A stretch of DNA of 45,945 bases, taken from contig CAZITV010000004.1 in NCBI GenBank assembly GCA_964542255.1, forward strand, positions 1 to 45,945. The letters run 5' to 3'. Below the pieces are notes generated by a model. It saw only the letters and a list, made by a program, of their open reading frames with translations. It was not told the DNA's origin and ran no database searches. This DNA is from CAYMSF01 sp964542255. GTDB lineage: Bacteria; Verrucomicrobiota; Lentisphaeria; Victivallales; Victivallaceae. Below are positions 1-8,722 of this stretch, in pieces (positions within the stretch are counted from its first letter, which is position 1; each line of letters begins with the position of its first letter). The position numbers were made by a program, and so were the translations under genes.

Positions 1-118
1 TCTTTCGAACTTTTTACACCTTATTCACCTGTACAGTTTTTTGGGCTCATTATAGGGATAAATGAAGATCGTCTTCTTATTTTACATTTTGTGAGATATC
101 AGCTCATAATAAATAAAC

Positions 119-208
<90 letters not shown>

Positions 209-328
209 GTTTTTAAGGCAGGCTTAACAGGGATTATTAAGATAATACCTAATATAATTTCATCAAGCGGAGAAACCTATTTTTTTATAAAATTATTGGT
301 TATAGACGGGTAACTGTGGTTTAAAGAT

Positions 329-356
329 TTGATTATTAGCAACAATAATGTATATT
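329..356 (+). promoter_or_regulatory. Putative sigma-70-type promoter for tRNA-Ser(GGA)
   Basis: A TTGATT hexamer at 329-334 is followed after 16 bp by TATATT at 351-356. This would start transcription about 25 bases upstream of the tRNA at 387. The match is by eye only. Confidence 0.4.
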
Positions 357-386
357 TAGGTTTCCAAATTCTTGCTCCATCCGAGC

Positions 387-477
<91 letters not shown>

Positions 478-548
478 TTTTATCCTAAAAAACACAGCCA
501 ACACAGAAAATTCCAATATTTTTAATTTTAGGTGGATCTACATTGTAA

Positions 549-2093
549 CTATTTTTTTTCCAGTGCGGCGTACTGCTCCAATGCGGCGGAGTAGAGCGAG
601 GCGTTGTCTGGATTGGGTTGAGTTATACCAGCCGCGGCGGAGAATTGTGCAAAGAGCTCTTTAAAAGGGATTTTGCCGACGGTGTTGGCAGCGCGTAGCG
701 CGGCACCCAGTCCGGCAGAATCGGCGACAGCGATTTGTTCAATTTTAGTTTGGAATACATCCGCGAGGATTTGGCGGAAAGAGCTGCACTCAGAAGCTCC
801 GCCGGTGATGCGGATTTTGTTAAATTGATTGCCAATCCAGCGTGAATGTAATTTCATGGTTAAAGCTTGAGATTCAAGTATGGCTCTGGTCATTACCGGA
901 ACTGCGCAAGTACCTGAACAAAAATCTTTTGTTCCATGATATTTTACTGCGGGCGCTAAGATTAGCGGAGTGCTTTCGGCAGTAAAATATGGCAGCAGCA
1001 GATTGCCATTGTTGCCAGGCGGCACAAGTTCAACTGCACGGTCAAAATCTGACCAGGAAATCCGGCATTTTTCTCTAACCTTTTCCCGCGCCAGCGAACC
1101 GTTGGTAAAACAAATCAAGCTCATAAACCCGCCGGCTGGATTGCCGAAGACATGACCATATCCGGCTGGATCAGTTTTGAATTGCGGCATTGCCGCGAAG
1201 AATGTATCACTCGTCCCCAAGCTTATTACCGCAGTACCCGGTTCTGACGCGCCAACACCGACCAAACTGCATGGATTGTCACCCGACCAAACCGCTACCT
1301 GCGCCTCGGGATTAAGTCCATACTTAGTGAAATAGGGATTGATTCTGCCGGCAACGGTATTTGGACTTGCCGCGGATGGCAATTTTTCCAGTAACCCGGG
1401 CGCGGTGAAGCCGGCAATTTCACTGTCCCAGTTCAAGGTTTTAAGGTTAAGTAAATTCATTCCGGCGCCATCGCCAAAATCAATCGGGGCGGATCTACCG
1501 CACAACACCGAAGCCATAAATGAGCTGACAAGATGAATTCTGGCAGTCTGCTGGTATGCGTCGGGCATATCCTTGGCAAATTTACGGATTTGCGGACCAG
1601 TAAAGCGTTCTACAGCCGGAGACCCGGTATCCTGCTGCATCCGTTCGCCGAACTGCTGCTGCAGTTCCACGCATTCAGCATTAGTTGCGCGGTCCATCCA
1701 GATTGGAGCAGTCTTGCGTGAAAGAGCTGGCGCCAACTGTTCCGAAAGCGTCTTGTCTGGCGTTAATGCGGCAACGATTTTTTCAAAATGCGCATTAAGG
1801 TAAACCGAACCGTGCTGCTGTCCTGAACCGCTGATACCCAAGACTTTATCCAGTGGCTGCCCCTGCTGCTGCATTTTGCCAAAGAGCATATCGAGTGCGG
1901 CGAGCCATAACATTGGGTCGGCGTGCTTGACCAATGGGTTGGCATTTTCCAGGAAACCGCTAGGGCATCGGTATTCCGGTAGTTCGCTGCCAAAATTAAT
2001 TGACTCAGAACAAATTATTTTTCCTGTGCAGATATCGATTAGTTCTGCTTTCAAGCTCTGTGTGCTGCTGTCTAACCCAAGATATATACCCAT
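549..2093 (-). CDS. xylB: Xylulokinase, FGGY family
   Basis: Phosphorylates D-xylulose with ATP to D-xylulose 5-phosphate, the second step of xylose use. The 514-residue protein opens with the FGGY ATPase phosphate loop GLDSSTQS. It has SGSGQQHGS near residue 90, the GDNPCSLVG and SLGTSDTFF motifs in the middle, and ITGGASECSSFRQILADVF plus GLGAALRA near the end, all typical of xylulokinases. I chose the ATG at 2093 over one six codons upstream because a GAGG ribosome site sits 7 bases before it and the conserved fold starts at once. It lies downstream of xylA in the same direction, with a gap of about 230 bp that contains a dispersed repeat. Xylulose is the expected substrate from that pairing; other FGGY sugars cannot be fully excluded. 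Confidence 0.9.
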   Translation of the reverse strand: MGIYLGLDSSTQSLKAELIDICTGKIICSESINFGSELPEYRCPSGFLENANPLVKHADPMLWLAALDMLFGKMQQQGQPLDKVLGISGSGQQHGSVYLNAHFEKIVAALTPDKTLSEQLAPALSRKTAPIWMDRATNAECVELQQQFGERMQQDTGSPAVERFTGPQIRKFAKDMPDAYQQTARIHLVSSFMASVLCGRSAPIDFGDGAGMNLLNLKTLNWDSEIAGFTAPGLLEKLPSAASPNTVAGRINPYFTKYGLNPEAQVAVWSGDNPCSLVGVGASEPGTAVISLGTSDTFFAAMPQFKTDPAGYGHVFGNPAGGFMSLICFTNGSLAREKVREKCRISWSDFDRAVELVPPGNNGNLLLPYFTAESTPLILAPAVKYHGTKDFCSGTCAVPVMTRAILESQALTMKLHSRWIGNQFNKIRITGGASECSSFRQILADVFQTKIEQIAVADSAGLGAALRAANTVGKIPFKELFAQFSAAAGITQPNPDNASLYSAALEQYAALEKK

Positions 2094-2130
2094 AATATTG
2101 CCTCGTGCCATACTGATTTAATTATTTAAC

Positions 2131-2182
2131 TAATACCAGTTCGCTTTCATTGATAGACGCTCGATTGATCTTCGGCGCCGAC
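2131..2182 (+). repeat. Dispersed intergenic repeat, copy A (TAATACCA family)
   Basis: This ~52-bp stretch between xylA and xylB matches the reverse complement of 26778-26827 at 42 of 52 positions by hand alignment, including an unbroken ATTGATAGACGC. It begins TAATACCAGTTCG. It lies wholly outside genes. Its function is unknown. Confidence 0.6.
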
Positions 2183-2323
2183 TTTTGCGCTTTTCCGCGT
2201 TTTTGCGACTTAAGGATCTGTCACAAAAAATCCTGCAGACCAAGGTAAAAACTATTCAAGAAAAAGTTATTGAATCAGCTTATTTAAGTGCTTATCAGCA
2301 AGATACTCTTTCCGGACTATTTT

Positions 2324-3637
2324 TCAAATCAAATATTGGTTAATGATGTTTTCGATCATTTCCTGCCGGCCGCTCTGCATAACCGGTTCACCTTTTTCCA
2401 GGATAACTTTTTCCAATTTTTCCAAAGAAGATTTACCCTTCATCACATCGGCGCCGTAGCCCTTGCTGAATCCGGCATAACGGTTAGCGACGATTCCGCC
2501 GATAACGCCATCTTTTATAATACGGTCAGCGATGATTAAGGCGCGGGCAAAAACATCCATTGCGCCGATATGACCGTAGAAGAGGTCCACTGTATCTGTT
2601 GAACCGCGGCGCGGTTTGGCATCAAAGTTCAATCCGCCACCGATGCCGCCCTGCTTCAGCACTACCAGCATCGCATAGACGGCGCTATAAATGTCTGCCG
2701 GGTATTGGTCTGTATCCCAGCCGAGCTGTGCGTCGCCGACATTGGCGTCGATGCTGCCGAGTTTGCCGGCGGCGGAAGCCACGGTGAGCTCGTGTTCAAA
2801 AGTATGTCCTGCCAGGGTTGCATGATTTGCCTCAATATTCAGCATAAAATGTTCCAGCAGTCCGTATTTTTGGAGAAATCCGAGTGATGTGGCAGAGTCA
2901 AAATCATATTGATGTTTTGTTGGTTCATGTGGTTTCGGCTCAATAAAATATTTTCCTTTAAATCCGATTTTCTTGCCATATTCAACCGCCATCGTGAGAA
3001 AACGCGCCAGCTGTTCCTGTTCCTGCTTATAGTCAGTATTCAAGAGAGTTTCATAGCCTTCACGGCCGCCCCAGAACAGATAATTTTCTCCGCCGAGGGC
3101 GACGGTGGCATCCATGGCGTGTTTAACCTGCGCGCAGGCATAAGCAAAAACATGCGAGTCAGGGTTAGTCGCGGCGCCGTGGGCATAACGGGGATGACTG
3201 AATAGATTAGCGGTGCCCCACAGCAATTTTATGCCGGTGTTTTTTTGTAGTTTTGCGGCTTTAGCCACAATTTTATCGAGATTCTTGCAGGATTCGGTAA
3301 AGTTTTTGCCTTCCGGCGCAATGTCGCGGTCATGAAAGCAATAATATGGAACGCCAAGTTTAGCGATAAACTCGAAAGCTGCTTCCAAAGTATCTTCCGC
3401 GGCTTTCATCGGGTTGCTGCTGGTCTGCCATGGACGGCAGAATGTGCCGGCGCCAAAAATATCCGCGCCTGAACCTTTAAAAGTATGCCAGTAGGCTACT
3501 GCAAACCGCAGATGTTCCCGCATGGTTTTGCCGCCGACTTTTTTGTTGGCATCATAAAATTTGAAAGCGAGCGGGTTCTTGGATTTTTGTCCTTCGAACT
3601 TTACCTGAGTTTTTACTTCCGGAAAATAAGTTGCCAT
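2324..3637 (-). CDS. xylA: Xylose isomerase
   Basis: Converts D-xylose to D-xylulose in the cytoplasm using two divalent metal ions. The 437-residue length fits the longer (class II) xylose isomerases. Visible signatures are FHDRD at residues 101-105, with the catalytic His102 and Asp105, then EPKPHEPTKHQYDFD with metal and substrate ligands, NIEANHATLAGH, and DANVGDAQLGWDTDQYP in the metal-2 region. An AGAGG ribosome site precedes the ATG by about 7 bases. It is the first gene of a xylA-xylB unit and is divergent from an AraC-type regulator across 122 bp, so control by that regulator is likely. The fold is complete and shows no damage. Confidence 0.97.
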   Translation of the reverse strand: MATYFPEVKTQVKFEGQKSKNPLAFKFYDANKKVGGKTMREHLRFAVAYWHTFKGSGADIFGAGTFCRPWQTSSNPMKAAEDTLEAAFEFIAKLGVPYYCFHDRDIAPEGKNFTESCKNLDKIVAKAAKLQKNTGIKLLWGTANLFSHPRYAHGAATNPDSHVFAYACAQVKHAMDATVALGGENYLFWGGREGYETLLNTDYKQEQEQLARFLTMAVEYGKKIGFKGKYFIEPKPHEPTKHQYDFDSATSLGFLQKYGLLEHFMLNIEANHATLAGHTFEHELTVASAAGKLGSIDANVGDAQLGWDTDQYPADIYSAVYAMLVVLKQGGIGGGLNFDAKPRRGSTDTVDLFYGHIGAMDVFARALIIADRIIKDGVIGGIVANRYAGFSKGYGADVMKGKSSLEKLEKVILEKGEPVMQSGRQEMIENIINQYLI

Positions 3638-3712
3638 GATTTGCCTCTTATGGTTAAATGGCTGCTGTTACAAGTTTTAATACTAAATATACTGATATTT
3701 TGCTAATTATCC

Positions 3713-3741
3713 TTGACTTTATAACAAAAAACTAGTATTAT
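3713..3741 (+). promoter_or_regulatory. Sigma-70-type promoter of the AraC-type regulator
   Basis: TTGACT at 3713-3718 and TATTAT at 3736-3741 are separated by exactly 17 bp, placing the start about 12 bases before the ATG at 3760. AGGGA at 3752-3756 is a short-spaced ribosome site. The 3638-3759 interval is shared with the divergent xylA gene and probably holds the operators, but I could not define a clear repeat. Confidence 0.6.
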
Positions 3742-3759
3742 CTCACAAAAAAGGGAAAT

Positions 3760-4689
3760 ATGTTGAATGCGCTATTAGCAAAAGGCGAAGATTACTTTGG
3801 GCGGGATGGTTTTCCGATAATGGTCAAACACCTTGACCGCAGTCTGGAATATCAGCACGCCCACGATTTGACTGCAACGCTGCACCGGCATGATTTTTCC
3901 GAACTGGTAATCATTGTTCGCGGCAATGGTATTCACCGGATTGACGGAGTTGATTATGCGGTGGCTGCCGGCGATGTGTTTCTGATACAGGGTCATATCG
4001 AGCATTGCTTTATCAAGCGCAACGCCATGGAACATTACAATGTGATGTTTGCTCCAGACCGTTTGCCGCTGCCGGAACATGAATTGCGGCAAATGCCCGG
4101 CTACCAGGCGATATTTCATTTAGAGCCGGCATACCGCCACAGCCACCGTTTCACCAGCCAACTCCAGCTTGAGCCGGAAGGCTTGGCGGCGGTAGAGAAA
4201 TTAGTGCGGCAAATGCGTGCCGAAGTAGAGGAGCAGGCGTGCGGTGCCAATGCAGCGGTGTTTGCGCATTTAGTGGCGCTGATAGTATTAATTTCGCGCC
4301 AATACAGTGCGCAGGCGATGTCACCGAAACGCAAGGGGCTGCTGCGGCTGGGTAAAATCATTGGATTTCTCGAAAAAGATTACAGCAAAGAGTGGAATTT
4401 AGACAAAATTGCCAAGCTGTCTGGAATGTCCAAGAACAATCTCTTATTGGTATTTAAAAATGCCACAGGACAGAGTCCGATTGATTTTCTACTCAATCTG
4501 CGGCTGCAAAAAGCGGCAAAAATGCTGCTCTGTTCCGATTTCAACATCACAGAAACAGCATTAAATAACGGGTTCCACGATTCCAACTACTTCTCCAGGC
4601 AATTTAAAAAGAAATTTGGGCGTTCTCCCCGTCAGTACCGTACTGTAGCTGTCCGAGGAAATAATACTGAGCAGCAATCTAAAAGTTAA
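3760..4689 (+). CDS. AraC-family transcriptional regulator, probable xylose regulator
   Basis: DNA-binding regulator of 309 residues in the RhaS/AraC layout. The N-terminal half holds a cupin-like sugar-sensing domain (HRHDFSELVIIVRGNG near residues 43-58, then GDVFLIQGHIEHCF). The C-terminal ~100 residues form the two helix-turn-helix motifs. The first is around WNLDKIAKLSGMSKNNLLLVF; the second region contains GFHDSNYFSRQFKKKFGRSP, the usual AraC signature. It is divergent from xylA and shares its upstream region. I infer that it activates xylAB when a pentose is present. The ligand is not shown by sequence, and it is not a two-domain XylR of the E. coli type, so I give no symbol. Confidence 0.88.
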   Translation: MLNALLAKGEDYFGRDGFPIMVKHLDRSLEYQHAHDLTATLHRHDFSELVIIVRGNGIHRIDGVDYAVAAGDVFLIQGHIEHCFIKRNAMEHYNVMFAPDRLPLPEHELRQMPGYQAIFHLEPAYRHSHRFTSQLQLEPEGLAAVEKLVRQMRAEVEEQACGANAAVFAHLVALIVLISRQYSAQAMSPKRKGLLRLGKIIGFLEKDYSKEWNLDKIAKLSGMSKNNLLLVFKNATGQSPIDFLLNLRLQKAAKMLLCSDFNITETALNNGFHDSNYFSRQFKKKFGRSPRQYRTVAVRGNNTEQQSKS

Positions 4690-4780
4690 CAAAGATTGCA
4701 CAGATCTTGAGTTTGGTTTGTATTCTGAAAGTCCGCCGGTACCGGGATGGTATAAATCCAATGTCGAAAGGATGCAGCGT

Positions 4781-5425
4781 TTATACCGCATCTTTACGCG
4801 AAACCGCAATCAGCGTAAATCCGTTTGAGTTATTGCCGTTCATCGTACGGTATTTAGTTTCATTAAATTTACTAATATTAAAATGGCGGAAGAGCTGCAC
4901 GATATCTTCACGCCGGTGGTGACGCAGTACCGCGCCATCGCCACTTTCAAAAACCCCGTATTGCTGATATTTATCTTCAAATTTACGGTACCGCAAAACG
5001 TTGCGCTCATCTTCATTCAATAAAAAATCGCCAACGTAAATAAATCCTCCCGGCTTAATAATGCGTTCCAGTTCTGCCAGCAAGCGTTCCTGCGCCGCTG
5101 CGGCGGGAACCGCGGTCAGCACGCCCAGCAACAATACTCCGGCAAAGCAGTCATCTGGATAGGGAAGAGGGAAATCACGGCAGTGGCACAATGCGGCATC
5201 AGGCAGTTTGGCCGCGGTTAATTCAATCATTTTGGCAGAAATATCCAAGCCGTGCAGGTTAGTATAGCCCAGTTGGTGGAGTATTAGCAGGATTCTGCCA
5301 TATCCGCAGCCGAAATCCAGCAGCGGGGCAGTTTTTGGCACTAATCCATCAATCATTTCTGGATAAAATTCTACCGTAAAGTCCTTACTGCCGGCAACAT
5401 TGTCCCAATATTCTTCCTGGTTCAT
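4781..5425 (-). CDS. Class I SAM-dependent methyltransferase
   Basis: A 214-residue Rossmann-fold methyltransferase. The SAM-binding motif I reads LLDFGCGYGR (residues 35-44), followed by the acidic strand-2 end in HGLDIS. Further on, a FAGVLLLGVLTAV stretch and LERIIKPGGFIYVGDFL match the post-I motifs of the Methyltransf_11/25 group. The substrate cannot be deduced. Its start overlaps the stop of nadE by four bases (ATGA), so the two are probably translated together, but a functional link is not evident. It converges on the AraC-type gene with about 90 bp between the stops. Confidence 0.85.
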   Translation of the reverse strand: MNQEEYWDNVAGSKDFTVEFYPEMIDGLVPKTAPLLDFGCGYGRILLILHQLGYTNLHGLDISAKMIELTAAKLPDAALCHCRDFPLPYPDDCFAGVLLLGVLTAVPAAAAQERLLAELERIIKPGGFIYVGDFLLNEDERNVLRYRKFEDKYQQYGVFESGDGAVLRHHRREDIVQLFRHFNISKFNETKYRTMNGNNSNGFTLIAVSRKDAV

Positions 5426-7335
5426 CGCAGGTTATTCAGCCATGAGGTTGCGGCGGCATCAGAAGGCATCCGCCAGTCGCCACGCGGCGAGAGGCTGATT
5501 GTGCCGACTTTTGGACCGTCCGGGATGCAGCTGCGTTTAAACTGCTGTGAAAAAAAACGGCGGACAAATAATTCTAAATGTTGTTTTATTTGTGCAGATG
5601 AATAATCTCCGGCGAAGGCTTTTTCCGCCAATTTTCTTACTTTTGCGGGAGGTGCGCCATATTTGATGATGTGATAGAGGAAAAAATCGTGCAGTTCATA
5701 CGGGCCGATGATTTCTTCAGTTTTCTGATTAACCGCATTTTTTCTGGAGTTGGGCAGCAGCTCCGGGCTGACCGGAGTATTGATAACATCATTGAGGATT
5801 TTAGATAATTTTTTCTCGGTGCTGTCCGCGACCCACTGAATGATATAACGGATAAGCGTTTTCGGGACAGAGCAATTGACAGAATACATAGAAATATGGT
5901 CGCCGGAATAGGTTGACCATCCCAATGCAATTTCCGAGAGGTCGCCGGTGCCAATCACCAAACCGGATTCACGGTTGGCGATATCCATCAGCAGTTGAGT
6001 GCGTTCGCGCGCCTGAACATTTTCATAAGTAACGTCATGATTTTCAGGATTATGTCCGATATCCTGAAAGTGCTGCAGGCAAGCCGGAATGATATCAATT
6101 TCGCGCAAATCCGCCCCTATTTGCCTGCACATTTTCACCGCATTGTTATAAGTGCGGTCGGTCGTGCCAAATCCCGGCATAGTCACCGCGGTGATAGAAG
6201 ATGCAGGACGCTGCAGCAGTTTACAGGTTTCCGCGCACACCAATAATGCCAGCGTAGAATCCAATCCGCCGGAAATACCAATAACCATTTTTTTGGCACC
6301 GGTATATTCAAAACGTTTCGCCAGCCCGGCAGTCTGAATTTGAAAAATTTCGCGGCAGCGGGCGGAACATTCGTCAGGGTTGGCAGGAACAAACGGGTGT
6401 TTGGTAATTTTCAAGTAATTTAAATTTGGCGAAGATTTTACCGCGGCCAAAGGAATATTCCGATAGTTTTTTTGAGATTTTTGGTCACGGAACGAACTTT
6501 CGCTGATTCTGGCATTATTAATTCGGTCACAATCAACATCCGCGAAAATGATTGAATTGCTGCGCTGAAAGCGTTCATTTTCAGCGGTGACTCTGCCATT
6601 TTCGGCGATCATACAGTGGCCGCTGAAGACCAAATCGGTAGTTGATTCAAACACCCCGGCGGAAGCATAGACATAAGCACAAACCGCTCTGGCGCTCTGC
6701 TGCTCAATCAACTGCCGGCGGTATTCGGATTTGGCTACCACTTCATTGCTGGCGGAAAGGTTAAATATCACCGACGCGCCGGCAGTTGCCAAATTGCAGC
6801 TGGGTGGGATAACGCTCCATAAATCTTCGCATAACTCGATGCCAAAACTGAACGCACCGGCATTAAAGATTAAATCGCTGCCAAATGGAACAGTATTGCC
6901 GGAACCAGCCAGCATAATTTGACGGTTATCAATATCAGCGCCGGAATCGAACCAGCGTTTTTCGTAAAATTCCCGATAATTTGGCATAGATGATTTTGGG
7001 ACAATCCCGGCAATTTTACCGTGTTGTACAACGGCGGCACAATTATATAGCCCGCCGAGATACCGTAAAGGCAAGCCGACAATGGCAATAATCTCAGATT
7101 TAGCTGTGGCATCTGCAATTTTATGCAGTGAACTTATCGCAGCGTCAAGCAGAACAGATTGAAAAAAAAGGTCGCCGCAGGTATATGCGGTGATTGATAA
7201 TTCTGGAAAAACAATGACCGAGGCGCGCTCTTTAGCCGCACCCAGCGTCATTTTAATAATTTCGGCAGAATTGAAATCTGTGTCGGCCACAGATAATCGC
7301 GGAGAAGCCGCGGCTACACGGTAAATACCCAACAT
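5422..7335 (-). CDS. nadE: Glutamine-dependent NAD(+) synthetase
   Basis: Amidates deamido-NAD to NAD with ATP, taking ammonia from glutamine. The 637-residue protein has the two expected domains. The N-terminal nitrilase-like amidase has a catalytic Glu in VFPELSITAYTCGD (Glu45), a Lys in VPKSSMPNYREF and a Cys in FGIELCEDLW. The C-terminal NAD synthetase domain has the PP-loop GISGGLDST, followed by GTGDLSEIALGWSTY and ending with basic and substrate-binding segments. Its length fits the long two-domain type rather than the ammonia-only NadE. It is followed by an overlapping methyltransferase gene. No riboswitch was recognised upstream. Confidence 0.95.
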   Translation of the reverse strand: MLGIYRVAAASPRLSVADTDFNSAEIIKMTLGAAKERASVIVFPELSITAYTCGDLFFQSVLLDAAISSLHKIADATAKSEIIAIVGLPLRYLGGLYNCAAVVQHGKIAGIVPKSSMPNYREFYEKRWFDSGADIDNRQIMLAGSGNTVPFGSDLIFNAGAFSFGIELCEDLWSVIPPSCNLATAGASVIFNLSASNEVVAKSEYRRQLIEQQSARAVCAYVYASAGVFESTTDLVFSGHCMIAENGRVTAENERFQRSNSIIFADVDCDRINNARISESSFRDQKSQKNYRNIPLAAVKSSPNLNYLKITKHPFVPANPDECSARCREIFQIQTAGLAKRFEYTGAKKMVIGISGGLDSTLALLVCAETCKLLQRPASSITAVTMPGFGTTDRTYNNAVKMCRQIGADLREIDIIPACLQHFQDIGHNPENHDVTYENVQARERTQLLMDIANRESGLVIGTGDLSEIALGWSTYSGDHISMYSVNCSVPKTLIRYIIQWVADSTEKKLSKILNDVINTPVSPELLPNSRKNAVNQKTEEIIGPYELHDFFLYHIIKYGAPPAKVRKLAEKAFAGDYSSAQIKQHLELFVRRFFSQQFKRSCIPDGPKVGTISLSPRGDWRMPSDAAATSWLNNLR

Positions 7336-7633
7336 GATACACCTGCCTTCAGAAATTACTTTTTACCCTGTCAATAAATTGCATAGTGACCAGGAAATGG
7401 TCCCATATTACCGATGCTTCCTGATGCGGATCCGCCCCGCATTTTCAAATGGTAAAGTGATTTAATGGTTAAGAATATAGAACCAAAACTGCTAAAAAGC
7501 AAAGGCGGTAATACTTTCTACAGCCATAAAAATGCGAAACCGTCTCTTTCAACATATCACCACGCCCGGCAATTTCCGCATTATCCCGTTGATATTGATA
7601 CTCTATCAAACCAGCATAAAATGGTTAAGCCGA

Positions 7634-8599
7634 TTAATCATTGCACTTGTCATCGCAGTGCCGAAAAAACTCGCCGCGAGTCTGGCGTTCTGACTGCAAT
7701 ATCCCGGCTTCAACCATTGCATCAAGACGCTGTTTAAGTTTTACGCCGGGCAAATTCAACGCCAATTGCACATCGGCGATGGTACATGGACGACGGCGTA
7801 CCAGTTCGACAATGGCGCCATCGATATCTTCTGTCTTGTAATCAGCACAAAGCGACGGACTTTTGTATTTGAATGGTCCGACGGCTTCAACAGCGGTAAT
7901 CTTTTCCAGGACACTGATAAAGCGCAGCGTGTTGGTACGCGACGAAGGCACAATCCAATCCACACAACCAGGGCGGTCCAACGTATTCAGCTGCACCTTG
8001 TCAGGTTTAATTGACCGAACCAGCGCAGCAAAACGTTCAATCGACGCATCAGAATCATTAATTCCGGGAACAATAAATAATTCCAGCCAAAGCATATTGT
8101 TGCGTTTGGCTGCATAATCAATTAATCCATCCCGCAAACTGGCGAATGTCAGCCCCGGAGCAGGCCGGTTAATCTGCCAGAATTCCTCGTCTGAAGAACA
8201 ATCCAGCGACGGAATAACCAAATCGACCGGAGCGATTTCAGCCTGAAGTTGTGCATCCCCAAGTAAAATGCCGTTAGTCAGCAAACAGACCGGATACTGC
8301 GGATAATTATTCTTAATGAATTCGATGACTTGTCCCAGACCAGAATTAAGCGTAGGTTCGCCGGCACCGGAAAAAGTAACATAATCAAGTGCCGGCTCCA
8401 ATGCCAGCACTTCATTCAATTGGCGCAGCACCTCCCGGATTGGCACGTATTCACGGCGTTCGCGCAGCAGCGCCGTCGTTTCTCCCGCCTCGCAATAGAC
8501 GCAATTCAGTGAACAGGTTTTGGCAGGAGTCAGGTCAACGCCCAAAGACGCACCCAGTCTGCGTGACGCAACCGGGCCAAATATATATTTTGCACTCAT
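7634..8599 (-). CDS. Radical SAM protein, COG0731-like, with C-terminal winged helix
   Basis: A 321-residue radical SAM enzyme. The [4Fe-4S] cysteines are Cys29, Cys33 and Cys36 in CSLNCVYCEAG, just after the family opening FGPVASRRLGASLG. FSGAGEPTLN is the glycine-rich SAM contact. The last ~70 residues (from about residue 250) look like a winged-helix domain: TEDIDGAIVELVRRRPCTIA, then a hydrophobic helix and VEAGILQSE. This two-part layout is common in uncharacterised bacterial relatives of the wyosine-synthesis group; the actual reaction is unknown. The gene stands alone and is divergent from the phosphotransferase gene at 8723. Confidence 0.85.
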   Translation of the reverse strand: MSAKYIFGPVASRRLGASLGVDLTPAKTCSLNCVYCEAGETTALLRERREYVPIREVLRQLNEVLALEPALDYVTFSGAGEPTLNSGLGQVIEFIKNNYPQYPVCLLTNGILLGDAQLQAEIAPVDLVIPSLDCSSDEEFWQINRPAPGLTFASLRDGLIDYAAKRNNMLWLELFIVPGINDSDASIERFAALVRSIKPDKVQLNTLDRPGCVDWIVPSSRTNTLRFISVLEKITAVEAVGPFKYKSPSLCADYKTEDIDGAIVELVRRRPCTIADVQLALNLPGVKLKQRLDAMVEAGILQSERQTRGEFFRHCDDKCND

Positions 8600-8613
8600 A
8601 AATCTATTATTGC

Positions 8614-8642
8614 TCTTTAAAAATTGTTAAAACACTGCTATA
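8614..8642 (+). promoter_or_regulatory. Putative promoter for the WecA/MraY-type gene
   Basis: A perfect TATAAT lies at 8637-8642 with TTTAAA at 8614-8619, a 17-bp spacer. The -35 match is poor. It lies in the divergent gap and faces the gene at 8723, leaving a leader of about 75 bases. Confidence 0.4.
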
Positions 8643-8722
8643 ATATGACTGGTGAAATTAAATAATACAGGAACAACTTGTAAAAAAGTAAAATAATTTA
8701 AAAGAATCGGGGCATTGTAACG

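Noticed and set aside
4746..4792. Inverted repeat GATGGTATAAA / TTTATACCGCATC between convergent genes
   Set aside because: Arms differ by an insertion, the loop is over 20 bases, and no T-run follows on either strand, so a terminator call is not supported.
7465..7737. Plus-strand open frame of 90 codons overlapping the end of the radical SAM gene
   Set aside because: Half of it is antisense to the radical SAM gene and the rest has low-complexity, non-coding-like composition; the ~300-base gap shows nothing else recognisable.
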